Shown piece by piece: positions 51,530-59,443 of a DNA stretch of 64,000 bases (its first letter is position 1; every line of letters starts with the position of its first letter). This DNA comes from Comamonadaceae bacterium CG12_big_fil_rev_8_21_14_0_65_59_15. Lineage in GTDB: Bacteria; Pseudomonadota; Gammaproteobacteria; Burkholderiales; Burkholderiaceae_C. A model generated the notes under the pieces. It saw only the letters and a list, made by a program, of their open reading frames with translations. It did not search any database and had not been told where the DNA came from. A program made the translations under genes and the position numbers. The stretch is taken from positions 1-64,000 of the forward strand of contig PCUV01000116.1 in assembly GCA_002786915.1 (NCBI GenBank). Reading direction: 5' to 3'.

Positions 51530-54121
51530 ATGTTTGGCCTGCAGATCGTCTTGAGGTGCGTTGTTGTTGTGACGCTCCTTTTTGGCACAGTTGCCTCGGC
51601 GCAACCTGCCAGCGCAGCGCCGGTGGTGTCCTCGCCAGCGCGCCCCCTGGTGGTGGGCAGCGAGCAAGACTACCCGCCGTTTGCCACCGGTCTGACAGAC
51701 GCCACCGTCGGCGGGTTTACGGTGGAGCTCTGGCAGGCCGTGGCATCTGAAGCGGGGCTCTCGGGCACCTTGCGCGTGCTGCCGTTTCATCTGCTGTTGC
51801 AGCAATTCAAAGACGGCAAGATCGATGTCCTGATCAATCTGGCACAGTCGCCCGAGCGGCGACAGTTTGCCGATTTCAGCGTGCCGCATGTCGTGGTTCA
51901 CGGTGCCATTTTTGCGCGCAAGGGGCGCTCCGACATCAAATCTGAAGATGACCTGCGCGGCAAATCCATCATCGTGCTCAACGCCGATCTGGCGCACGAC
52001 TACGCGGTAGGCAAAGGGTGGGCCAAGCAACTGGTGCTGGTGGATACCGCAGCCGACGGCCTACAGCTGCTGGCCTCTGGCCAACACGATGTCATGCTGC
52101 TCAGCCGGTTGGTGGGACTGCAGACCATCAACGCGCTGCAGCTCACCCATGTTGAAGCTTTGAACGTGTCCGTCGGATTTGCCCAAAAGTTTGCTTTTGC
52201 AACCCACAAAGGACAAAACGACCTGTTGGCCCGGCTCAACGAGGGCCTGGCGGTCACCAAAGCCAACGGCGTCTACAACGCGCTTTACGAAAAGTGGTTT
52301 GGTGTTTACGAGGTGAAAGAAGCCGGTTGGCGCGATGCCTTGACCTTGATGGCCCCGGTAGTGGTCTTTTTTTTGCTGTGGATTGGATATTTGATTTGGC
52401 GTCGGCATATCGAGCGCAATCAGACCCTGGCGGCCACGGCCGCGTCACGCGACCTGTTGCGTACCATCATCGACACGGCACCGGTGCGGGTTTTCTGGAA
52501 AGATCAGGGGTTGCGCTACCTTGGCTGCAACGCCGCCTTTGCACACGACGCCGGCATGCCCAGCCCGCAGGACCTGATCGGCAAAGATGACTACCAGATG
52601 GGTTGGGCCGCGCAGGCTGACCTGTATCGCGCTGACGACCGTGCCGTGATGGCCTCTGGCATTGCCCAGCTTTTCTACGAAGAGCCGCAAACCACACCGC
52701 AGGGCCAAACCATTTGGTTGCGTACCTCCAAGGTGCCCCTGAAAAATCAGGCCAATGAAACCATCGGCATTCTTGGGATATACGAAGATATCTCCGAGCG
52801 CAAGCTGCTTGACGAAAAGCTGCGCCAGCTTTCCACCGCAGTGGAACAAAGTCCGGCTTCGGTGGTGATCACCGACCTGCAAGCCAACATTCAATATGTC
52901 AATCCGCGCTTTACCGAGGTCACCGGCTATAGCGCCAACGAGGTCATTGGCCAAAATCCGCGCATCTTGCAGTCACACCTGACGGCCAGGCAAGTCTATG
53001 ACGAGATGTGGCAAAAACTGACCAGTGGCCGAAGCTGGCAGGGCGAGCTGGTCAACCGGCGCAAGGATGGTCAAATTTATTGGGAAGACAGTCAGATTGC
53101 GCCGGTCAAGAATGATGACGACGCCGTTACCCACTATGTGGCCGTCAAAACCGATGTAAGCGAACGCATTCGCAGTGCCCAAATGATTGACAAGCTGTTG
53201 CATGACCAGCGGGCGATTCTGACCAACCTGTTCATCGGCATCGTGACGGTGCGAGGGCGCAAGATCGTCTGGGCCAACCCGGCTTTTGAACAGATGCTGG
53301 GTTACGACGTGGGTGAACTTGCGGGCCGACCGACCCGCCAAAATTATCCTGATGAAGCGGCTTACCAGGCTTTTGGTGCGGCCGCTTACCCGGCGCTGGC
53401 AGCAGACAAAATCTACCGGTCACAAATTGAACACGTGTGCAAGGATTGCAAACACATCTGGGTGGACGTCAGCGGCAGCATGCTCAATCATCAGACGGGT
53501 GAATCCTTGTGGGGGTTTATTGATATCACCGAAACCCGACGACTCGAAGAAGAAGTGCAGCAGCAAGCCTTGCATGACCCACTCACCAAGCTTGCCAACC
53601 GGCGCATGCTGGGCGACCGCCTGACCCAGGCGATGGCAGCAAGCCAGCGCAGCGCACGCTATGGCGCTGTCATGGCCCTGGACCTGGACAACTTCAAACC
53701 ACTCAACGACGAGCAGGGTCATCAGGTGGGCGACTTGCTGTTGATGGAGGTGGCGCGGCGCCTGTGCGCATGCGTGCGACAAATTGATACGGTGGCGCGT
53801 GTTGGCGGGGACGAGTTTGTGGTCGTGCTGTCCGAATTGGACAACGAGCCGCTTCTAGCCAAGGTGCAAGCGCAGGAGATTGCCGAAAAAATCAGGCTGT
53901 CGCTGGCCGCGCCCTATGTGCTCGACCGGACGGTGGAGGGGCATGCAACCGAAAACATTGAACATCGCTGCACGGCCAGCATGGGTGTGGCTCTGTTCAT
54001 GGGCCACGAAGCAATGCGCGACCAACTTCTGAACCGGGCCGACGCCGCCATGTACCGCGTCAAGGAAGCCGGGCGCAACGCAATACAGTTTTATGAAGAA
54101 GGATCGCCGCAGACCCATTGA
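51530..54121 (+). CDS. Periplasmic-sensor, multi-PAS diguanylate cyclase
   Basis: About 863 residues. Signal/anchor segment, periplasmic SBP_bac_3-type amino-acid-binding domain (~40-260: VVGSEQDYPPFATG, ALYEKWFGV), membrane helix (VVVFFLLWIGYLIW), three PAS/PAC domains (~300-660) and GGDEF (~690-855). The cyclase motif RVGGDEF is intact, with RxxD (RQID) five residues before. It converts a periplasmic ligand, perhaps an amino acid, into c-di-GMP output. ATG 51530 begins the hydrophobic leader; a TTG at 51500 is less likely. Confidence 0.9.
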   Translation: MFGLQIVLRCVVVVTLLFGTVASAQPASAAPVVSSPARPLVVGSEQDYPPFATGLTDATVGGFTVELWQAVASEAGLSGTLRVLPFHLLLQQFKDGKIDVLINLAQSPERRQFADFSVPHVVVHGAIFARKGRSDIKSEDDLRGKSIIVLNADLAHDYAVGKGWAKQLVLVDTAADGLQLLASGQHDVMLLSRLVGLQTINALQLTHVEALNVSVGFAQKFAFATHKGQNDLLARLNEGLAVTKANGVYNALYEKWFGVYEVKEAGWRDALTLMAPVVVFFLLWIGYLIWRRHIERNQTLAATAASRDLLRTIIDTAPVRVFWKDQGLRYLGCNAAFAHDAGMPSPQDLIGKDDYQMGWAAQADLYRADDRAVMASGIAQLFYEEPQTTPQGQTIWLRTSKVPLKNQANETIGILGIYEDISERKLLDEKLRQLSTAVEQSPASVVITDLQANIQYVNPRFTEVTGYSANEVIGQNPRILQSHLTARQVYDEMWQKLTSGRSWQGELVNRRKDGQIYWEDSQIAPVKNDDDAVTHYVAVKTDVSERIRSAQMIDKLLHDQRAILTNLFIGIVTVRGRKIVWANPAFEQMLGYDVGELAGRPTRQNYPDEAAYQAFGAAAYPALAADKIYRSQIEHVCKDCKHIWVDVSGSMLNHQTGESLWGFIDITETRRLEEEVQQQALHDPLTKLANRRMLGDRLTQAMAASQRSARYGAVMALDLDNFKPLNDEQGHQVGDLLLMEVARRLCACVRQIDTVARVGGDEFVVVLSELDNEPLLAKVQAQEIAEKIRLSLAAPYVLDRTVEGHATENIEHRCTASMGVALFMGHEAMRDQLLNRADAAMYRVKEAGRNAIQFYEEGSPQTH

Positions 54122-54189
54122 TCTGCTTGTGCCCGACCCTCTTGCACTGACCCAATCAGCGTCGCTGGTTGTCGACAAAACCCGGTGTT

Positions 54190-54394
54190 TCGGCATTTGC
54201 CACCGGCATGTTGGCCACATCCACCACCATCGCGCCTTTTTGCTTGCGAGTGGCGACACCCGGTATCAGCGCAGACGGCCGCGCCCAAATCAAAAGAGGA
54301 AAAACTGGTGGAATTGAAGCGCCTGTTCGACGGCAACCTGATCTCAAAAGAAGCCTATGCAGATCGTCAAAAAGTAATTTTGAGCGGGCCATGA
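54190..54394 (+). pseudogene. SHOCT-domain small protein, probable frameshift
   Basis: PKSKEEKLVELKRLFDGNLI and SKEAYADRQKVIL form a short C-terminal (SHOCT) domain ending at 54394. The expected N-terminal part (RVATPGISADG, lipoprotein-like) is in another frame just upstream, switching near GGCCGCGCCCAAATC at 54278-54292. No intact single frame covers both. A short copy of the 3' coding sequence recurs at 56286-56314. 54395-54519 holds nothing recognised. Confidence 0.55.
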
Positions 54395-54519
54395 ATTATC
54401 CGAGCCTGGCCCTTTTTCACAGTGCTTTGTAATTCCGCTGGACACCAACGTCGACTAATCGGGATAGAGATAAATTGGGCGGTACTCTTGCCCCGGATGA
54501 CGAAATAATTTTCGAGCTG

Positions 54520-54784
54520 TTAGAAAAACTGTTTGGCAAAGTTGGCCACAGCCAAGGCAATCAGGATGCCCATCATCCATGACAACTTGTCCACTTTGGC
54601 ATCCAGCATTGCCACATCGGTCTTGACACTCAACACATCGGCCTTGCTGGCCAGTGTGGAGTCAAGTGCCTCAGAAAAAAGCATCTTTTTGTGCTTCGAC
54701 AATGGCAGCCGCCTGCTCGCGTGACAGCCCGGCTCTTTCAAGTCGGTCAACAAACTTGAATGTGTCAAAGGTAATTGTGCTCAT
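54520..54784 (-). pseudogene. DUF1640/CCDC90-like coiled-coil membrane protein, frameshift at T6
   Basis: The gene starts MSTITFDTFKFVDRLERAGL at ATG 54784 and runs to EAQKDAFF then a stop. In the -1 frame the sequence continues SEALDSTLASKADVLSVKTD, then KVDKLSWMMGILIALAVANF. These are the two halves of one family: a short coiled coil and a C-terminal membrane helix. The break is at a run of six T (minus strand, near 54683-54688); five T would restore the frame. It may be a real mutation, phase variation, slippage or a sequencing error. Confidence 0.75.
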
Positions 54785-54849
54785 GTTGCGCAGTTTACAC
54801 GCCTTCGCAGGCGTTGAGGCGAGATTCCAACCTGCGCACCCGATGCCAG

Positions 54850-55182
54850 CTACGCAGTGCGGGACTTCAGAGACGCTGCGACTGCCAATGCCTGAACCAC
54901 GTCGCACACGGTTTTGCGGTCGGCGATTGACAGCGTGGTGTACTTGGCCAGCATGTCACGGTCTTGCATGGTGAGAGCCGTGGTGTCAAAACTGCCCGCC
55001 TGCGATTTGACGGCCGGCGCCAGCGTGCCAAAACGCAGCTCGTCGGCGCTGACGTGCAGCCATTCAGCCAGCACGCGCAGCTTGTCTTGCATGGGGATGG
55101 ACTTGCCAAGCAGCCAGTTGCGGGCGGTATGTGAGGTGATGCTTTTACCCCAGTAACGCAGGTTGAATTCGTTGGCAACCAA
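54850..55182 (-). CDS. Helix-turn-helix regulator with unclear 5' end
   Basis: 110 residues from a TTG. GKSITSHTARNWLLGKSIPM and LRVLAEWLHVSADELRFG form an XRE-like DNA-binding domain; the rest is helical. The frame continues upstream without a stop (SLENLAFADRLRAAL) and looks like conserved N-terminal sequence, but no ATG or GTG is available. The nearest ATG (55263-55265) is in another frame, so a frameshift may have separated it from the body of the gene. Two overlapping palindromes lie upstream at 55308-55331. It could still be expressed from the TTG. Confidence 0.65.
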   Translation of the reverse strand: MVANEFNLRYWGKSITSHTARNWLLGKSIPMQDKLRVLAEWLHVSADELRFGTLAPAVKSQAGSFDTTALTMQDRDMLAKYTTLSIADRKTVCDVVQALAVAASLKSRTA

Positions 55183-55307
55183 AGTTGCAGACGGCCGGAC
55201 ACCAACGCCTTTAAGCGCTGCACGCAGACGATCCGCAAAGGCTAAGTTTTCAAGGGACTTGGACGCATTTGATATGCAACAGAAACTAGGTTCAAGTTCA
55301 AGCCATG

Positions 55308-55331
55308 ATTTGATGATTAATCAAATTAATC
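55308..55331. promoter_or_regulatory. Overlapping palindromic operators upstream of the helix-turn-helix gene
   Basis: ATTTGAT, GATTA, ATCAAAT (55308-55326) and GATTAAT, CAA, ATTAATC (55315-55331) are two perfect 7-bp inverted repeats sharing sequence. Position in an A+T-rich segment before the regulator suggests autoregulation. Confidence 0.55.
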
Positions 55332-55463
55332 GTAAAAATCGATTACATTCAAGAAAAAGAAGCTGCGTTTTGAAAAGCTCATAAACGACAAAGGGATCGT
55401 CTGTTTGAAGTTTTCCCCGTTTCTGTCAAGTCAATTTGCCTTCGGCCTTGCCCGATGCGCGAT

Positions 55464-55496
55464 GGGATTAATTGGGGTCAGACTCCAATTAATCCC
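55464..55496. repeat. Family A palindrome truncating a toxin gene (copy A13)
   Basis: GGGATTAATTGG (55464-55475) and CCAATTAATCCC (55485-55496) are perfect arms around GGTCAGACT. It supplies the stop codon of the PIN-like toxin fragment. Confidence 0.88.
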
Positions 55497-55609
55497 CTGT
55501 CAGACGCTGATTCCAACCCGAGCAAGACAACGTGACTGGTACCAGGAAAATCATGTTGCAAGAACGGCACCAACCGTCTTGACAAATTTTCATCAAGCAG
55601 CAGTTTCAT
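55478..55609 (-). pseudogene. DUF5615 PIN-like toxin, truncated by a repeat
   Basis: Starts MKLLLDENLSRRLVPFLQHD and continues FPGTSHVVLLGLESASDR, the N-terminus of DUF5615 PIN-like toxins with the first acidic residue pair (DEN). At SDR the sequence becomes repeat-coded GLIGV and stops at 55478. The remaining two thirds, including later catalytic aspartates, is missing. Its ATG overlaps the DUF433 antitoxin stop as ATGA. It is almost certainly inactive as a nuclease. Confidence 0.82.
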
Positions 55610-55824
55610 TGAACCTGTAACGAAACCACTTGATGTTCACGCTGGGCGGCATAGGCCAGCACGGCACGGATATCGTCGGCCGTCAGCTCGGGGAAATCGT
55701 CCAGAATTTCTTGCGCCGACATGCCGCTGGACAACATGGACAGCACGTCATACACAGAAATTCGCAAACCGCGAATACAAGGTCTGCCACCCCGCTTGCC
55801 TAGCTCCAAAGTAATTGCGTTCAT
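55606..55824 (-). CDS. DUF433 antitoxin
   Basis: 72 residues with the DUF433 pattern GRPCIRGLRISVYDVLSMLS and EILDDFPELTADDIRAVLAY, a helix-turn-helix-like DNA-binding antitoxin normally paired with a DUF5615 toxin. Here the toxin is truncated, so the antitoxin is an orphan. The stop overlaps the toxin ATG, and its own ATG overlaps the stop of a 33-codon frame upstream. Confidence 0.85.
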   Translation of the reverse strand: MNAITLELGKRGGRPCIRGLRISVYDVLSMLSSGMSAQEILDDFPELTADDIRAVLAYAAQREHQVVSLQVQ

Positions 55825-55922
55825 TGCAGACTTCCGGTTGATTTGTTCTGAAGTGATTGTGCATCAAACTGGCTACGCCATTCATTGGCGGCAGACTTCT
55901 GGGAAAAGGGGTCAACCCTCAT
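55821..55922 (-). pseudogene. 33-codon frame, possible toxin remnant
   Basis: Begins MRVDPFSQKSAANEWRSQFD at an ATG that overlaps the AbrB-type antitoxin stop (ATGA) and ends overlapping the DUF433 ATG. A PIN toxin starting MRVVLDTN would be expected at this place; only MRV remains. I cannot exclude that it is a chance frame. Confidence 0.4.
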
Positions 55923-56137
55923 TGGCGCACCCAGGCCACAGCTGCTGCCACATCCAGCTCGGTCAAGTTCAGCTCTGCCAATTTGGCGCGAACCGCGTCA
56001 GCGCGTTGAATTCGCACCGGTGTCAAAACAACTTGCCCGGCTTTCACTTCCACATCAAAGTATTCCGGCGCTCCCACTTGGACAGTGATGCTTTTTGGCA
56101 GCGTCAACTGGTTTTTTGAGGTCATTTTGGCCAGCAT
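55919..56137 (-). CDS. AbrB/SpoVT-type antitoxin, orphan
   Basis: 72 residues. MLAKMTSKNQLTLPKSITVQ and GAPEYFDVEVKAGQVVLTPV form the swapped-hairpin AbrB DNA-binding domain; the C-terminal part (LAELNLTELDVAAAVAWVRQ) is the toxin-binding tail of PIN-linked antitoxins. No intact toxin follows. ATG 56137. Confidence 0.82.
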   Translation of the reverse strand: MLAKMTSKNQLTLPKSITVQVGAPEYFDVEVKAGQVVLTPVRIQRADAVRAKLAELNLTELDVAAAVAWVRQ

Positions 56138-56245
56138 TGAATTTCCTTAGGGGTCGCACTGTTCAAGTTATTGCTGCTTGACCTCTTAAATAAGAATTCC
56201 TTACTTTGGCTCAAATGATCAATCACAAATCACGCAAAATCGGTG

Positions 56246-56272
56246 AAAAAAAGGGGCCAGTGCCAACTGGCC
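56246..56272 (-). terminator. Intrinsic terminator of metH
   Basis: On the minus strand GGCCAGT, TGGC, ACTGGCC is followed by CCTTTTTTT. It is 41 nt past the metH stop. A second hairpin (GGTTGCC, GAT, GGCAACC, 56276-56292) lies between, overlapping the short SHOCT gene fragment at 56286-56314. Confidence 0.88.
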
Positions 56273-56313
56273 AGTGGTTGCCGATGGCAACCTGATTTCA
56301 AAAGAAGCCTGCG

Positions 56314-59199
56314 CTATGACAAATTTGGCGCCAGAAAGCGCGCCAAAGCTTGGGCGTCCAACCCCCGGCGCTGCGCCATGTCCTGCAACTGGTCGTCGCC
56401 CACTCTGCCGACGTTGAAGTAAGCCGCTTGCGGGTGCGCCAGATAAAAGCCGCTGACACTGGCGGCCGGGCTCATGGCCAGACTTTCGGTGAGCGTCATG
56501 CCAATCTCTGCACATTGCAGCAGATCAAACATGGCTTGCTTGACGCTGTGATCAGGGCACGCCGGGTAGCCAGGAGCCGGGCGGATGCCCTGGTATTTTT
56601 CGGCGATCAGCTCGGGCACGCTCAAAGCCTCGGCCGGTGCGTAACCCCACAAGTCGGTGCGCACCTTGTGGTGCAGGCACTCAGCAAAAGCCTCGGCCAG
56701 CCGGTCGGCCAGGGCTTTGAGCATGATGGCGCTGTAGTCGTCGTGCGCGGCCAGAAACTGGTTCTCTTTTTTCTCGATGCCCAGCCCGGCAGTGACCGCA
56801 AACACGCCCACGTAGTCTGCCGCACCTGCATGGGCGGACCTGCTGGGCTCAGGCAATTGAGCCTCTTTTTGGCCTGTAGCGCTTGCTGTACCTGCGCTAG
56901 CAGCTACTGATTTTGATATAACCGATGTGGGCGCCACAAAGTCCGACAGGCAGCGGTTGGGGTGAAAGCTGCCGTCGTCCTCCTGTTCGCGCGCGGCTTG
57001 CTGGCGCAGGCCGTACCAGGTCAGCGCCACCGTGCTGCGGGACTCATCCGTGTAGAGTGCAATGTCGTCGTCGCCCACGCGGTTGGCGGGGTACAGGCCG
57101 ACCACGCCGTTAGCCGTGAGCCAGCGACCGTCGATGATTTTCTTCAGCATTGCCTGGCCGTCCGCAAGCACCTTGCGCGCCTCTTGGCCAACCACCTCGT
57201 CGTCCAGAATGGCTGGGTACGGTCCGGCGAGATCCCAGGTCTGAAAGAACGGGCCCCAGTCGATGTACCTGGCAATGTCGGCCAGGTCAAAGTTTTTGAA
57301 CACACGCCGACCGATGAACTTCGGCGCGGTGGGTTGGTAGCGTGCCCAGTCGATCGGGGTTTTGTTGGCGCGCGCCTTGGCCAGCGGCCACAGCGGTGTC
57401 ACCTTTTTGTTGGCGTGCTGTTGGCGCACGCGTTCGTAGTCGCTCAGAGTTTCTTGCACAAACGCGTCTTTTGCTTCACCCAGCAGGTTTTGCGCCACGC
57501 CCACGCTGCGACTGGCGTCCGGCACATACACCACCGGGCCGTCGTAGTGCGGTGAAATCTTGACGGCAGTGTGCACCCGGCTGGTGGTGGCCCCGCCTAT
57601 GAGTAGCGGGATTTTTTTGATGCGAAAGTAGTCGTCTTTTTGCATCTCACCAGCCACGTACTGCATTTCTTCCAGGCTCGGCGTGATCAGGCCAGACAGG
57701 CCAATGATGTCAGCCGCCTCGGCCTTGGCGCGCGCCAGGATTTCGTGGCAGGGCACCATCACGCCCAGGTTGATCACGTCAAAGTTGTTGCATTGCAAGA
57801 CCACGGTAACGATGTTTTTGCCAATGTCGTGCACGTCGCCCTTGACGGTGGCAATCACGATCTTGCCCTTGGTGGCCACGTCGCGCCCTGCCGCCTCGTC
57901 GCGCAGCTTTTCTTCTTCAATATAGGGGATGAGATGCGCCACCGCCTGCTTCATGACGCGTGCGCTTTTCACCACCTGAGGCAAAAACATCTTGCCCTGG
58001 CCAAACAGGTCGCCCACGATGCTCATGCCCGCCATCAGCGGGCCTTCAATCACGTGCAGCGGGCGACCGCCCTTGGCAATGATCTGCTGGTAGGCTTCCT
58101 CGGTGTCTTCGACGATGAAGTCGGTGATGCCGTGCACCATGGCGTGGCTCAGACGCTGATCGAAGCTGGCGGGGTGCTCCGGCGTGCCGCGCCATTCAAG
58201 TTTTTTGGATTCGTCTTTCGCGCCGCTCTTGGCGGTTTCGGCAATCTCGACCAGGCGCTCGCCCGCATCCGGCCTGCGGTTCAGCACCACGTCTTCTACG
58301 CGCTCGCGCAACACCGGGTCGAGCTCGTCATAAACGCCAATCATGCCGGCGTTGACGATGCCCATGTCCATGCCGGCTTGGATTGCGTGGTACAAAAACA
58401 CGGTGTGGATGGCCTCGCGCACCGGGTCGTTGCCGCGAAAGCTAAAGCTCACGTTGCTCACCCCGCCGCTGACCTTGGCGCCGGGCAGGTTGGCCTTGAT
58501 CCAGCGCGTGGCTTCAATGAAATCGACCGCGTAGTTGTTGTGCTCTTCGATGCCGGTGGCGATGGCGAAGATATTGGGGTCGAAGATGATGTCTTCCGGC
58601 GGAAAGCCCACCTCGTCGACCAGGATACGGTAGGCGCGCTCGCAGATGCCGATCTTTCGCTCGTAAGTGTCGGCCTGGCCCTGTTCGTCAAACGCCATCA
58701 CCACGGCGGCGGCACCGTAGCGGCGCAGCAATTTGGCGTGGTGTTTGAAGGCATCGACACCTTCTTTCATGCTGATCGAGTTGACCACCGGCTTGCCCTG
58801 CACGCAGCGCAAGCCCGCTTCGATGACGCTCCATTTGCTCGAATCAATCATCACCGGCACGCGTGAGATGTCGGGCTCGGAGGCGATCAGGTTCAAAAAG
58901 CGCACCATGGCCGCCTGGCTGTCAAGCATGGCCTCGTCCATGTTGATGTCGATGATTTGCGCGCCGTTTTCCACCTGCTGGCGCGCCACGCTCAAAGCGG
59001 CGTCAAAGTCGCCCGCCAAAATCATGCGGGCAAACGCTTTGGAGCCGGTCACGTTGGTGCGCTCGCCGATGTTGACGAATGAAGCGATTGGGGACAGATC
59101 TTTAGCTCTGTCCCCAACACTTAAAGCAGACGCCGCAACGCCGATCGTCAGCGGCTCCAGGCCGGACAACTTCATGGGAGGAACAAAAGATTCAGACAT
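56314..59199 (-). CDS. metH: Cobalamin-dependent methionine synthase, pterin/B12/activation part
   Basis: 961 residues. Pterin-binding domain ([32 protein letters not shown]), cobalamin cap and B12-binding domain with the DxHxxG ligand in [12 protein letters not shown], and AdoMet activation domain ([28 protein letters not shown]). The homocysteine-binding domain is absent and coded separately at 63216. Two insertions come from repeats: residues ~28-37 (family A variant) and ~760-779 (family C). ATG 59199 is 6 nt past an AGGTG; a GTG three codons upstream is the alternative. An SAH riboswitch precedes it. Confidence 0.95.
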   Translation of the reverse strand: MSESFVPPMKLSGLEPLTIGVAASALSVGDRAKDLSPIASFVNIGERTNVTGSKAFARMILAGDFDAALSVARQQVENGAQIIDINMDEAMLDSQAAMVRFLNLIASEPDISRVPVMIDSSKWSVIEAGLRCVQGKPVVNSISMKEGVDAFKHHAKLLRRYGAAAVVMAFDEQGQADTYERKIGICERAYRILVDEVGFPPEDIIFDPNIFAIATGIEEHNNYAVDFIEATRWIKANLPGAKVSGGVSNVSFSFRGNDPVREAIHTVFLYHAIQAGMDMGIVNAGMIGVYDELDPVLRERVEDVVLNRRPDAGERLVEIAETAKSGAKDESKKLEWRGTPEHPASFDQRLSHAMVHGITDFIVEDTEEAYQQIIAKGGRPLHVIEGPLMAGMSIVGDLFGQGKMFLPQVVKSARVMKQAVAHLIPYIEEEKLRDEAAGRDVATKGKIVIATVKGDVHDIGKNIVTVVLQCNNFDVINLGVMVPCHEILARAKAEAADIIGLSGLITPSLEEMQYVAGEMQKDDYFRIKKIPLLIGGATTSRVHTAVKISPHYDGPVVYVPDASRSVGVAQNLLGEAKDAFVQETLSDYERVRQQHANKKVTPLWPLAKARANKTPIDWARYQPTAPKFIGRRVFKNFDLADIARYIDWGPFFQTWDLAGPYPAILDDEVVGQEARKVLADGQAMLKKIIDGRWLTANGVVGLYPANRVGDDDIALYTDESRSTVALTWYGLRQQAAREQEDDGSFHPNRCLSDFVAPTSVISKSVAASAGTASATGQKEAQLPEPSRSAHAGAADYVGVFAVTAGLGIEKKENQFLAAHDDYSAIMLKALADRLAEAFAECLHHKVRTDLWGYAPAEALSVPELIAEKYQGIRPAPGYPACPDHSVKQAMFDLLQCAEIGMTLTESLAMSPAASVSGFYLAHPQAAYFNVGRVGDDQLQDMAQRRGLDAQALARFLAPNLS
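56862..56922. repeat. Family C repeat inside metH
   Basis: On the minus strand the segment reads AGTAGCTGCTAGCGCAGGT then ACAGCAAGCGCTACAGGCC. From memory, very similar segments are common between genes in Comamonadaceae genomes. Here it is translated, adding about 20 Ala/Ser-rich residues inside the activation domain. Confidence 0.65.
59088..59117. repeat. Family A variant palindrome inside metH (copy A14)
   Basis: TTGGGGACAGA (59088-59098) and its exact complement TCTGTCCCCAA (59107-59117) flank an 8-nt loop. It lies in frame near the start of metH, just before the conserved [13 protein letters not shown] block. Confidence 0.88.
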
Positions 59200-59224
59200 G
59201 CGACTCACCTGTAAACGTCAAAAA

Positions 59225-59292
59225 GCAGGTGAGCGTCGTTGTACGGTACCCAAGCCTGACCGGCCATGTGGCCGACTGCAACGCTCCTTGGA
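59225..59292 (-). promoter_or_regulatory. S-adenosylhomocysteine (SAH) riboswitch
   Basis: On the minus strand the RNA runs CCAAGGAGCGTTGCAGTCGG, then GGTCAGGCTTGGG, then AACGACGCTCACCTGC. These match the SAH riboswitch: P1 formed by GAGCGT with ACGCTC, the conserved GCGTTGCA, and CAGGCTTGG, which pairs back to CCAAGG as the pseudoknot. SAH binding switches expression on in known members. It sits about 25 nt before the metH ATG, so the ribosome-binding site (AGGTG) is close to P1, fitting translational control. Confidence 0.92.
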
Positions 59293-59443
59293 TGGGCGTG
59301 ATTTTAAGGGGATTGGGTGTGTCTGCTTCGCGCCGAAGGTGCAAACCAAGGCGGGGGGCGCTGGGAGACATCGACGCACGGCAGGGCGCATGCGCCTGAC
59401 CCAGTCGCCGCGCCGTGCGTGGACACAGCCGGTCCTCGCCGAT

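Noticed and set aside
54156..54392. Minus-strand frame opposite the SHOCT fragment
   Set aside because: No motifs, and the plus strand holds the recognisable domain.
6995..59117. CRISPR array made of the repeated GGGGTCAGA palindromes
   Set aside because: The copies are scattered over tens of kilobases with irregular spacing, variable length and no unique spacers; no cas gene is present. They fit REP-type elements.
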